Part shown: one piece after another, positions 21,293 to 28,330 of the stretch
Position numbering within the stretch: the first letter of the stretch is position 1
How the letters are laid out: every line of letters begins with the position of its first letter
From: a virus
IMG/VR virus record: IMGVR_UViG_3300025325_000113
Coordinates: 1-28,330 of that record
Length of the DNA stretch: 28,330 bases
Reading direction: 5' to 3' (one strand)
Translations under genes and position numbers: made by a program
Notes under the pieces: model-generated
Databases searched by the model: none
What the model was told of the DNA's origin: nothing
Seen by the model: only the letters and a program-made list of their open reading frames with translations

Positions 21293-21643
21293 ATGCCCCT
21301 CTATGAATACGTTTGTCCTGGGGGACATGTAACGGAGCGGCTGGCCGCAATGGAGGTGAGGAGACTCTTCTGCTCCTGCGGCCAGCCTGCCACCCGTCAA
21401 GCTGTTTACCCCATCGCCTTCACAGGCTTCACGCGTACTCCCGTAGACCAGCGGGAGATCAAGATGGGGGCCTTCAATGAGGCGAGTGCGGAACTCGAAC
21501 ACCAGCACTCGAAGCAGACGAGGGTGGACGGCGCACCTATGCCTCCGCCACCACTATGGAAGATGGCGAAGGCTCAAGCGCGCCGTCTGCAACGATTGGG
21601 GGTCAAGGACTCTGCGGACTATGAGGAAGCGAAGCGGCGCTGA
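21293..21643 (+). CDS. FmdB-like small zinc protein
   Basis: The 116-aa protein starts MPLYEYVCPGGHVTERLAAM, the classic opening of FmdB-type putative regulatory proteins, followed by a second knuckle FCSCGQPATR. The usual first CxxC is altered: a single Cys is followed by GGH, so the metal site would use C8, H12 and C27/C29. A long basic helical C-terminus (AKAQARRLQRLGVKDSADYE) is added. FmdB-like genes occur in phage structural regions; their role is unknown. The ribosome binding site is weak. Confidence 0.7.
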   Translation: MPLYEYVCPGGHVTERLAAMEVRRLFCSCGQPATRQAVYPIAFTGFTRTPVDQREIKMGAFNEASAELEHQHSKQTRVDGAPMPPPPLWKMAKAQARRLQRLGVKDSADYEEAKRR

Positions 21644-21657
21644 AAGGACGATGAGAC

Positions 21658-22239
21658 ATGGTGCAAGTGGGAAACGAGAAACAGGACTCTTACGGGGACA
21701 TCAACCATAAGCTCGATTACCGGATCGGCAACCGTGAGCACGGGCAACTCGTCCAGATCGACAGGGCGAACGAAGCTCTCGCCGTCACGATCACTGGAGC
21801 GTTACCAACCTATAGCGCTGCCTTCAGTTTTGCTGCTGTCTCTGGCGATGCAGTCGTGATTTTTGGCAGCGTCCTGCACAACATCCGCGTTCAGGAGATC
21901 GTGATCGCCAAGCCGTCAGCGATTGAAACCGTGCTGATCGTCCAACGCAGCACGCTGGACACAGGCGGCACTTCCACTCTGGCCGTCAACGGGCTCGTCG
22001 ATCCTGACGACCCGATCACCTCAACAGCCGTCCGCCTCTACACGGCTGCGCCGACGTTGGGGACCTCCGCAGGCACGATTGCACGAGCTGTTGTGAACAT
22101 AAGCGACCTGATGGTGTTCAGCTTCAAGGACTGGCCCAAGCCACCAACGCTGCGGAACAGCACCGACTGCCTGGCGGTAAACGTGGATGCCTCCGCAACG
22201 CTACCTGGCTGGATCGTTTGGACAGAAGAGGCCCGATAA
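21658..22239 (+). CDS. Structural-region hypothetical
   Basis: The 193-aa protein starts MVQVGNEKQDSYGDINHKLD. It is rich in Thr/Val/Ala strands (AVVIFGSVLHNIRVQEIVIA, TVLIVQRSTLDTGGTS), and its composition is typical of small virion surface proteins. AAAGGACGATGAG precedes the start. No family was recognised. It is closely followed by another protein of similar style. Confidence 0.6.
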   Translation: MVQVGNEKQDSYGDINHKLDYRIGNREHGQLVQIDRANEALAVTITGALPTYSAAFSFAAVSGDAVVIFGSVLHNIRVQEIVIAKPSAIETVLIVQRSTLDTGGTSTLAVNGLVDPDDPITSTAVRLYTAAPTLGTSAGTIARAVVNISDLMVFSFKDWPKPPTLRNSTDCLAVNVDASATLPGWIVWTEEAR

Positions 22240-22240
22240 G

Positions 22241-22687
22241 ATGGCTACGAATCTAGGCTCTTCACCGCTCGTCAATCGCAGCATCGTTTCTGTCACCTTT
22301 ACCGGCGCGTCTGGTCTCGGCTTGGCTGGTTCCACCACCACGTTCTTCACGGTGACGGGCGAGATTCTTTGTTCACTTCAAGCCTACGTCGTTGAGACCC
22401 TCACCCAAAACCTCGGTACGCCGACCCTGACGCTCGGTGTCGCTAACAGCACTTCCCTCTTCATCGCCGCGACAACCGCTACGACTCTGGCGACCGGCGA
22501 ATTCTGGACTGAAAGCACGGGTGGGGGTACGGCCAATGCCGGCGTCGCAATGCCCGCCGCGATGAAGGATATCCTGGTTACGGCTAACGTCGTCGGCGTG
22601 GTTGGCGGTACGAACAACATCGACGGCGGCACTCTCCGGCTGGTCCTTCTCTGGATCCCCATGAGCACAGATGCAGCGGTGACATAA
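22241..22687 (+). CDS. Structural-region hypothetical
   Basis: The 148-aa protein starts at ATG 22241, one base after the previous stop, with AGAGG nearby. It is Thr/Gly/Val-rich (SIVSVTFTGASGLGLAGSTT, TLTLGVANSTSLFIAATTAT) and ends TDAAVT. It is probably a virion or tail-surface protein. A longer in-frame start at 22187 lies inside the previous gene and is not supported. Confidence 0.6.
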   Translation: MATNLGSSPLVNRSIVSVTFTGASGLGLAGSTTTFFTVTGEILCSLQAYVVETLTQNLGTPTLTLGVANSTSLFIAATTATTLATGEFWTESTGGGTANAGVAMPAAMKDILVTANVVGVVGGTNNIDGGTLRLVLLWIPMSTDAAVT

Positions 22688-22697
22688 GGAGAAGACG

Positions 22698-22799
22698 ATG
22701 CCACACAAAAGCGGCAAGCCCAACTACAAGGGCTCAAAGGGGCACCCTGGCAAGAAGAAGGGTGGCGGCAAGCGCTACGGCGGCCAAAGGAAGGGCTGA
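22698..22799 (+). CDS. Tiny Lys/Gly-rich basic protein
   Basis: The 33-aa protein starts MPHKSGKPNYKGSKGHPGKK and is almost all Lys, Gly and Arg. AAGGAG lies five bases before the ATG. It may bind DNA or RNA or be a packaged basic peptide. The next gene starts one base after its stop. Confidence 0.6.
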   Translation: MPHKSGKPNYKGSKGHPGKKKGGGKRYGGQRKG

Positions 22800-22800
22800 G

Positions 22801-22935
22801 ATGCCACTGAAGAAGGGCCGCAGCAAAGCGACCATCTCGGTCAACATACGGACTGAGATGGCTCACGGGAAGCCTCAGAAGCAGGCCGTCGCCATCGCCA
22901 TGAGGCAGGCTGGGAAATCTAGGCGTCGAAGGTGA
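22801..22935 (+). CDS. Small basic protein, MPLKKG...QAVAIA family
   Basis: The 44-aa protein starts MPLKKGRSKATISVNIRTEM and contains KPQKQAVAIAMRQAGKS. This pattern is a common short protein of tailed phages and some bacteria (a DUF of unknown function). GGAAGG in the previous gene serves as the ribosome binding site. Its role is not known; proximity to tail genes is typical. Confidence 0.8.
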   Translation: MPLKKGRSKATISVNIRTEMAHGKPQKQAVAIAMRQAGKSRRRR

Positions 22936-22944
22936 GACACTAGG

Positions 22945-24249
22945 ATGCCCAGCACTACTGTTAAGGCTATCCGCGGTAGGACTGCCGAGCGGGCATATAG
23001 TGGAAGGTACGCGCCCATCGTCAGCACCGCTACGGGCGGGGCGGTGGGTACAGTTGTCGATTCCGCCTACGCTATTCCTGGCGCGACAACGGATCACTTC
23101 GATTTCAAGATTATCAAGATCGCCACAGACGCAGGCGGCGCAGGCGCAGCTCCCGAAGGCGAAGTCAGGTACATCTCCGAGGGCGGCTACACCGCTGCTT
23201 CGGGGACGTTCGCCACCGAGGTTGACTTTACCGCCGCCGTCGCTTCCGGCGACACCTACGAAGTCCACGAGATACACCCTACCGAGATCGACAACATCAT
23301 CAAGCGCAAGGTCCGCAACCTCTACATGCCAACCCTCTGGCCGCTGTCCATGCTCATCGTCCAGAACGACGCCAACGACATGGAGCCCACAAGCATCGCC
23401 ACCGACTACGACACGGGCGGTGGGGGTGCTCTGGCGACGGAGACCAGCATCGTCTACAACGGCGCTCAATCGCTCAAGATGACCTGTTCCGCCGCTAACG
23501 AGTACGTCAGCCTCAAGGCTCTCCTGGGCGTGAACGAAACACAGCAGTTGGTCGCGGCGGTATCCTGCTATGTGACCTCCGGCGACGACGCCATCTTCAG
23601 GGTTTGGGATACCACAAACGGGGCCGCTATCGACGAGGCGGCCTCCGATGAGGTGCGATGGATGGACCTGATCGTCCCCTTCTCCGTTCCCACAGGCTGC
23701 GAGAGAATGGACTTAAGGCTGATGGGCGTCGGCTCCGATGATGTCATTTACTGGGACGACGTTCAGGTCTGGGCACCGAACCGGCAGGTCTACCCGCTCC
23801 CGTCATGGATCACCCGCCCCGAACAGATAGAGGGCGTGGTGGCCTTCCCCCAAGGCCAAACAGGGCCGGGGACGTTGCAGTACCGCCCTGACGAATGGAA
23901 CTCCTACAAGCTCAACTGGGGATTTGAGCGGGTGGACATCAGGGCCGACAACGAACTCTATGTCTGGGTGGAATCGCCGGGCTACAGCCGTCCCTATGTC
24001 ATCGCCCGCCGCAACCTGCCCGAACCGACCTCCGATACGTCTGCCATCAACTTCGAGCCTGACCTGCTGGTTGAGGGGACACTGGCCGAGGTCTACCCCA
24101 TCCTGGCCCGCATGAGCACGGGTGAAGACGCTCAGGGATACCTGAGAGATGCCAGGGAGTCGGAGGCTAGATGGCAGGCCGGGTTGCGCGATCTTGGGCT
24201 ACTTGAGCCGCTAGAGCGACCGACGCCCAGCCGGGTCTGGGTGCGCTAG
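22945..24249 (+). CDS. Tail or decoration protein with CBM-like domain
   Basis: The 434-aa protein starts MPSTTVKAIRGRTAERAYSG. Residues about 150-280 form a jelly-roll-like domain (ATETSIVYNGAQSLKMTCSA, then VSCYVTSGDDAIFRVWDTTN and IYWDDVQVWAP). This resembles carbohydrate-binding modules found in virion proteins. The C-terminus is helical and charged (YLRDARESEARWQAGLRDLG). It is probably a tail-associated adhesion or baseplate protein. AGGTGAG precedes the start. Confidence 0.65.
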   Translation: MPSTTVKAIRGRTAERAYSGRYAPIVSTATGGAVGTVVDSAYAIPGATTDHFDFKIIKIATDAGGAGAAPEGEVRYISEGGYTAASGTFATEVDFTAAVASGDTYEVHEIHPTEIDNIIKRKVRNLYMPTLWPLSMLIVQNDANDMEPTSIATDYDTGGGGALATETSIVYNGAQSLKMTCSAANEYVSLKALLGVNETQQLVAAVSCYVTSGDDAIFRVWDTTNGAAIDEAASDEVRWMDLIVPFSVPTGCERMDLRLMGVGSDDVIYWDDVQVWAPNRQVYPLPSWITRPEQIEGVVAFPQGQTGPGTLQYRPDEWNSYKLNWGFERVDIRADNELYVWVESPGYSRPYVIARRNLPEPTSDTSAINFEPDLLVEGTLAEVYPILARMSTGEDAQGYLRDARESEARWQAGLRDLGLLEPLERPTPSRVWVR

Positions 24250-24250
24250 G

Positions 24251-24259
24251 TGGTACAAT
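24251..24259 (+). promoter_or_regulatory. Weak extended -10 promoter candidate
   Basis: TGGTACAAT resembles an extended -10. A second TACAAT follows at 24269-24274. No good -35 is seen. It sits just before the HNH gene and could give that gene its own weak transcript. The evidence is thin. Confidence 0.3.
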
Positions 24260-24332
24260 GGTCATAGTTACAATAGATAGGGGCCGCGTCCATGCAGACC
24301 GGCCCCGCGACACCAGGAAGGGTTGGTTCCCG

Positions 24333-24761
24333 ATGTTCTCCAAGTTTACCACGGCACTTCCCCTCCGGTTCTGGCACAAGGTCCGCGCTCTTGAGAATGG
24401 CTGCTGGAAGTGGACAGCTGGTCAGCGAGCTGGATATGGCCGATTCCGACTTTATGGCCGCAGTGGCCCTTTAGTTCAGGCTCATCGTTTCGCCTATGAA
24501 CACCTGATTGGCCCTATTCCTGCTGGCCTCCAATCCGATCATCTCTGCCGCAACCGCGCTTGTGTGAATCCGGCACATCTTGAGCCTGTGACTCCGCGCG
24601 AGAATGTTCTGCGAGGCGATGGCCTCGCCGCGAGGGAAGCCCGCAAGACTCATTGTCCCAAAGGCCATTCTTACGATGCAGCGAACACCTACCATTATTT
24701 CAATAAGCGTTACTGTCGCACTTGTTATCGGGAACGCCCACGGCCTAAATCACGACTGTGA
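24333..24761 (+). CDS. HNH homing-type endonuclease
   Basis: The start at 24333 (MFSKFTTALPLRFWHKVRAL) is preferred because AGGAAGGG precedes it and the family usually begins a few residues before this RFWxKV; ATG at 24258 would add 25 unrelated residues. The 142-aa protein has GCWKWTAGQRAGYGRF, then AHRFAYEHLIGPIPAGLQ. The HNH core DHLCRNRACVNPAHLEPVT follows, with D/H and Asn/His active-site candidates. A C-terminal HCPKGH and YCRTCYRE zinc knuckle completes it. Free-standing HNH genes of this type are mobile elements in phage genomes. It appears intact, and its stop overlaps the next gene as GTGA. Confidence 0.88.
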   Translation: MFSKFTTALPLRFWHKVRALENGCWKWTAGQRAGYGRFRLYGRSGPLVQAHRFAYEHLIGPIPAGLQSDHLCRNRACVNPAHLEPVTPRENVLRGDGLAAREARKTHCPKGHSYDAANTYHYFNKRYCRTCYRERPRPKSRL

Positions 24762-26905
24762 AAATAGAATCCAAGTCCATTGTTATTGATTCTAAATCGT
24801 ACAATGTTGCCGCCGATCCTCAAGGCAATGCAATATGGCAGGTGCAGTCCGGCGAACGGCTGGAGAAGGAGTTTGGCTTTGGAGCAGGCATGGGGGAAAC
24901 CCGCTGTATGCATGAAGGGCCGTGCAACGGCACTTATTTCGCGGAAGGGTTCGACTATACAGACGGAACGGCGCGGCTTCACCCCCTGATAACGACAGTC
25001 GGGACACGCTACACAGGGACGTTCGACGACGCGGGCGGCACGACACTGACGGACGCCGCTGCGAGCTTCCCCACTTCAGGTGACGGGCTCAAGGGCTATA
25101 CCGTCACCATTACAGCAGGTACGAACATTGGCGAAGCGCGAACAATCACTGGAAACACAGCGACCACACTGACAGTAGCTTCGCTCACAACTAGCGCTAC
25201 TTCTCAATATGATGTCTCCGTGCTTGGGTCATTGGCTTACACCCCGCTTTCAATCTTTGAGGATTTTGACTCTGACGGTGACAGGGCAGTCTACTTCACC
25301 TTCAGGGACATGACGGTAACGTTTGACATCATCACCAAGAAAATTAGGCCCTCAGACGACACGCCTATAGACACTGAGATTTGGGGCACTGCTATCGCTT
25401 ATGCTCCGAAGTTGGGTCGCCCAGAGGTGTTCGCTGGTGCGACTTATCTCCCGCTGGGAGATAGATCAGGTTCGCGTGTCATGCAGAAGCTCGCTACCGT
25501 GGGCGACATCTCGGCAGAGACACCGGACACTTGGGAGGCTGCGGACGCTTCCACATGGGCGTTTGCCTGTGCGACGGTCACGGTAGATGGAGTAGCCAAG
25601 TTCATCCGCGCCATTGACAACAAGGTCAATCTTACTTCCTCTGAGCCCAAGACTCTAGCTAGTTATGAGGCTGCCCAGGATGTTGGAGAGAGCACGGACA
25701 TGATTACCTGGATCACTGAACTATCCGATGGGCTCATAGCTATGCACACGAACGCGAATCTCTGGCTGTGGGACTCGGATAGCAACGCTTATCCTGTTAT
25801 TCCTGGCGGAGGGCGGTCGGCAAAGGAGACTGACGCCAGAGAAGCGCACATAAGTGTCACTTATGACGATTACGGCGGGCATATGGGAACGAGTCTGAGC
25901 GCAGGTGTTCTTCACCCTAGCCATACAGGATTCTGGTTCTACCAGAATGGGCGTATCCAAAATGTCGCTGTTGACCAGATTGGACAAGGAACTCTAGCCC
26001 CTTATCGGCGCGTTCCCAACATCTCTAACATCCCGTTCGGCAACCGGCACTACGCTACGGTTGTCTTCAACCAGTGGATTTACTCAATCTACAAGCCCAC
26101 AGGCTTCTCCAATGCAGCCAACATCCATATCATGTGTGGCTACTATCAGAACGGGGAGATCACCTGGCGGACTCTTCTCACGGACTCAAAGGACATCATC
26201 GGCCTATTCCTCGATTCAGGAATGCGTCTGTGGTGGGTGAGCGATCCGCAAGACCCCGCGACCATTCCAGGGACACCCAGCGCTGACCTGAAATACATCA
26301 CCCTGAACGCGGATGGCTCACCCCGGACGCTCTTGGGCGTGAACCGGGGCACGGCATCCACAACCTACGAATACTATTTCCCAGAGGTAGACTTCGGCCT
26401 GCCCTATATCCAGAAGCAGCTTACCCTGATGACCCTGGAGACGGAAAATCTGCCCGGCTCCTCCGCCACCTCCACGCAGCTCAAGATTCACCGCGACGGA
26501 GGTAGTGCTGACAGTGTCGGGGCGGCTATCACGTCGGGGACCGTCACCGAACGTGAATCAACGACGTTCGGGACCAATGACAAGTTTTACCGTCTCCGTC
26601 CCCGGTTCACGGTCACGACTACATCAGGTTATGCCCCAACAACGTCTGACCCGCGCTGGCTGCGCCTCAAGGTGGAGGCGCGCTCCCCTGACACGATACG
26701 AACGGTGCTCCTGCCCTCCAGTCAGAGAAACCTGTTTGAGACCAAGAAGATATTGAGGAAGCTGAAGAACGCAGGAACAAAGACGATGAGGGAGCCGGAG
26801 ACGAACGAGACGTTTAGCGCAACCATCATCGCGGTCAACGACACCGTTCACGAGGGGAAACAGGCGGTCGAGTTGATCTGTCAGCGTTTCGGAGTTGCGG
26901 CATGA
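24758..26905 (+). CDS. Large tail protein
   Basis: The 715-aa protein starts at a GTG that overlaps the HNH stop (GTGA) and has no visible ribosome binding site of its own. Residues about 80-160 carry a beta-rich repeat-like domain (GTFDDAGGTTLTDAAASFPT, VTITAGTNIGEARTITGNTA). The middle is strand-rich, with Trp/Tyr blades that could form a propeller (DGLIAMHTNANLWLWDSDSN, TGFWFYQNGRIQNVAVDQIG). It ends with a helical lysine-rich region (LFETKKILRKLKNAG). Size and position next to the fibre gene suggest a tail hub or baseplate-type protein. The stop overlaps the fibre start as ATGA. Confidence 0.65.
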   Translation: MKIESKSIVIDSKSYNVAADPQGNAIWQVQSGERLEKEFGFGAGMGETRCMHEGPCNGTYFAEGFDYTDGTARLHPLITTVGTRYTGTFDDAGGTTLTDAAASFPTSGDGLKGYTVTITAGTNIGEARTITGNTATTLTVASLTTSATSQYDVSVLGSLAYTPLSIFEDFDSDGDRAVYFTFRDMTVTFDIITKKIRPSDDTPIDTEIWGTAIAYAPKLGRPEVFAGATYLPLGDRSGSRVMQKLATVGDISAETPDTWEAADASTWAFACATVTVDGVAKFIRAIDNKVNLTSSEPKTLASYEAAQDVGESTDMITWITELSDGLIAMHTNANLWLWDSDSNAYPVIPGGGRSAKETDAREAHISVTYDDYGGHMGTSLSAGVLHPSHTGFWFYQNGRIQNVAVDQIGQGTLAPYRRVPNISNIPFGNRHYATVVFNQWIYSIYKPTGFSNAANIHIMCGYYQNGEITWRTLLTDSKDIIGLFLDSGMRLWWVSDPQDPATIPGTPSADLKYITLNADGSPRTLLGVNRGTASTTYEYYFPEVDFGLPYIQKQLTLMTLETENLPGSSATSTQLKIHRDGGSADSVGAAITSGTVTERESTTFGTNDKFYRLRPRFTVTTTSGYAPTTSDPRWLRLKVEARSPDTIRTVLLPSSQRNLFETKKILRKLKNAGTKTMREPETNETFSATIIAVNDTVHEGKQAVELICQRFGVAA

Positions 26906-28330
26906 CACAGGCAACGCTGGAGCATGTGCAGGCTCTAATCGCGGACGCGGTACCGCGACGAGCCAAGAAGCACGCCAAAGAAGGCCACATTCATAACCTC
27001 TCAAACCATCCAGGTGGCGTCATCGGAGCGCGAGCGACACGAGACTCGGTACAGGGGATCGTTAACGGCGGCGTTTGGGTGAAAGTCGAGTATGACGATG
27101 AGGACTATGACACCAATGACGCCTATGATGCGGTCACTAACTTCAATTTCACCGTGCCGGTGGCGGGCCGCTATTTTATCAGCGGAAAGGTAACGCTGTC
27201 CTTCGGCACTACCGCCCCCACATTCAGCATCGCCATTTTTGTGGGCGGCGTGGAGATATCGCGCGGCCAACGTGTCGCCAATACAGGGGTAGCAACTTGG
27301 ACGCTTAAGGCAGTCGATATTTTGTCACTACTGCTCAACGACACGGTTGACATTCGGGTGGCCCACACGGGTGCAGGGACAGAGAACACCACAGCTGTTG
27401 CGACGGAGAACCACTTCGCCATAATGCGGGTCGGGGCGGCAGGCGGAAACACGACCGGAGCCCATAGCCTGCACTCCGGCCTCCTCTCAGATGACCACAC
27501 TCAATATCTCCTAGCTGACGGCTCCCGCAACCTGACCGGCAACCTGAGCGTCAGCGCGGGGGTGACAATCGATGGCGTGGATATTAGTGACCACGTTGTA
27601 GCTGCTGACCCGCACACGGGTTACCGTCTTGAGTCCGCCGACCACACGCACCAGAGCACAGGTTTACAGGCCGGGCAGCTCGATCATGGGGCGGCGGCGA
27701 CGGCGGCATCTCTGCTCGATGACGACCACACTCAGTACGCCCTCCTCGTGGGTCGTAACCCCGCGCAGGACCTCAGCGGTGGCACCCTGACCACGCAGCA
27801 GTTCATCCTCCGCGCCAACGCCATAGACGCCACCGGCGTCCTGACGCTCGACCCCACCCTGAGCACGCTGGCGGGGGCGCTGAGCCTGACGCAGCTTACA
27901 ACCACTCACGCTTCCCAGGGCATCATCATGGCGAACGGCTCCGCCATCAGCGCGGCTGGAACGGCCAATTTCGGGTTCCTGACCAGCCCCGCGAACAGCG
28001 TAGCCATCAATGCACCCGCTGGCGTGGTCCGGATTACGACCAACACGATTTCTCTTGGCGCGTCTACTTCCATAAAGGACACTGCCGCTAGCAGCCGTAT
28101 CCTCATCAATGACCCTGGGATATCCACCATCTTCAATGAGGACGGGGCGGATATAGACCATCGCTTCGAGGGCGATACGGACGTTAACCTTCTCTTCTTG
28201 GACGCTGGACTGGACAGGGTGGGGATAGGGACGGCGGCACCTAGCTCCAAACTAGAGGTGAACGGCCTGCTCACCGCCTCCGGCCACATCCGGATGGCCG
28301 CCAACGGCGAGATACAGGATGTCGCGGGGG
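26902..28330 (+). CDS. Tail fibre with C1q-like domain, partial at right edge
   Basis: The frame runs from an ATG at 26902 (ATGA overlap, GGAG eight bases upstream) to the last base without a stop, over 476 codons. An N-terminal helix is followed by a jelly-roll domain (FNFTVPVAGRYFISGKVTLS, FSIAIFVGGVEISRG) like C1q/TNF modules. Two tail-fibre motifs follow: SDDHTQYLLADGSRNLTGNL and DDDHTQYALL. Near the right edge, VGIGTAAPSSKLEVNG matches the GIGTTSPxxKLEVNG hallmark of phage fibre shafts. This is a receptor-binding or fibre protein whose C-terminus lies outside the window. Confidence 0.85.
   Translation, partial: MTQATLEHVQALIADAVPRRAKKHAKEGHIHNLSNHPGGVIGARATRDSVQGIVNGGVWVKVEYDDEDYDTNDAYDAVTNFNFTVPVAGRYFISGKVTLSFGTTAPTFSIAIFVGGVEISRGQRVANTGVATWTLKAVDILSLLLNDTVDIRVAHTGAGTENTTAVATENHFAIMRVGAAGGNTTGAHSLHSGLLSDDHTQYLLADGSRNLTGNLSVSAGVTIDGVDISDHVVAADPHTGYRLESADHTHQSTGLQAGQLDHGAAATAASLLDDDHTQYALLVGRNPAQDLSGGTLTTQQFILRANAIDATGVLTLDPTLSTLAGALSLTQLTTTHASQGIIMANGSAISAAGTANFGFLTSPANSVAINAPAGVVRITTNTISLGASTSIKDTAASSRILINDPGISTIFNEDGADIDHRFEGDTDVNLLFLDAGLDRVGIGTAAPSSKLEVNGLLTASGHIRMAANGEIQDVAG

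Noticed and set aside
22384-23469. 361-codon minus-strand ORF
   Set aside because: It crosses several plus-strand genes with ribosome binding sites, has no upstream site and has no recognisable protein pattern.
1-28330. tRNA genes, CRISPR arrays, integrase, IS elements
   Set aside because: None seen by eye: no cloverleaf with TTCGA-type arm, no regular spacer-repeat array, no recombinase or transposase motif.

Overview
The window is a 28.3-kb piece of a tailed double-stranded DNA phage (Caudoviricetes), either free or as a prophage. It is moderately GC-rich. Packing is tight, many genes are coupled by ATGA, GTGA or TTGA overlaps, and AGGAGG-type ribosome binding sites point to a bacterial host. 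The host cannot be fixed from sequence alone. There is no integrase, replication, lysis or tRNA gene in the window, and both ends run into open reading frames, so the genome continues on both sides.

Layout. (1) 1-2375, minus strand: six small genes that look like an early or accessory block. They include a left-edge Ala-rich protein, a 48-aa membrane peptide and two conserved phage hypotheticals that begin MGTRCLTVF and MGYTHY. (2) About 2400-2520: a divergent control region with a TTGACA-N17-TATCTT promoter leftward and a TATAAT promoter rightward. (3) 2526-5399, plus strand: a zinc-ribbon protein, a second Cys/His protein, an HTH protein that is a small-terminase candidate, then a run of small Cys-rich or basic genes. 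This run carries a cluster of TGCAAACC octamers and a duplicated two-gene junction. (4) 5386-8848: large terminase, portal and a small portal-linked gene. (5) 8855-9524, minus strand: a two-gene cassette, one a membrane-anchored collagen-like protein, embedded in the structural block. A 305-bp control region follows. (6) 9830-15489: a roughly 1200-aa internal or ejection-type protein, a 549-aa virion protein, a small hypothetical and a Com-like zinc protein. (7) 15490-15556: a TATAAT box followed by a textbook intrinsic terminator. (8) 15569-24249: scaffold, a CxxCxxCC-type protein, major capsid, connector-type hypotheticals, jelly-roll or lectin-like proteins including a tandem duplicate pair, an FmdB-like protein and two tiny basic proteins. 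(9) 24333-28330: an HNH endonuclease, a 715-aa tail protein and a C1q-like tail fibre that runs off the right end.

The plus-strand genes form a DNA packaging and virion-assembly programme. TerL with its small subunit docks on the portal, the scaffold shapes the capsid protein, and the large proteins are probably packaged for ejection. The lectin, CBM-like and C1q-like proteins probably decorate the particle or bind the host. No tail tube, sheath or classical tape measure was recognised, which leans toward a podovirus-like particle; this is inference. The most unusual points are the collagen cassette with its dyad-rich control region, the octamer cluster and duplicated junction between the terminase genes, and the promoter-terminator pair ahead of the capsid block.
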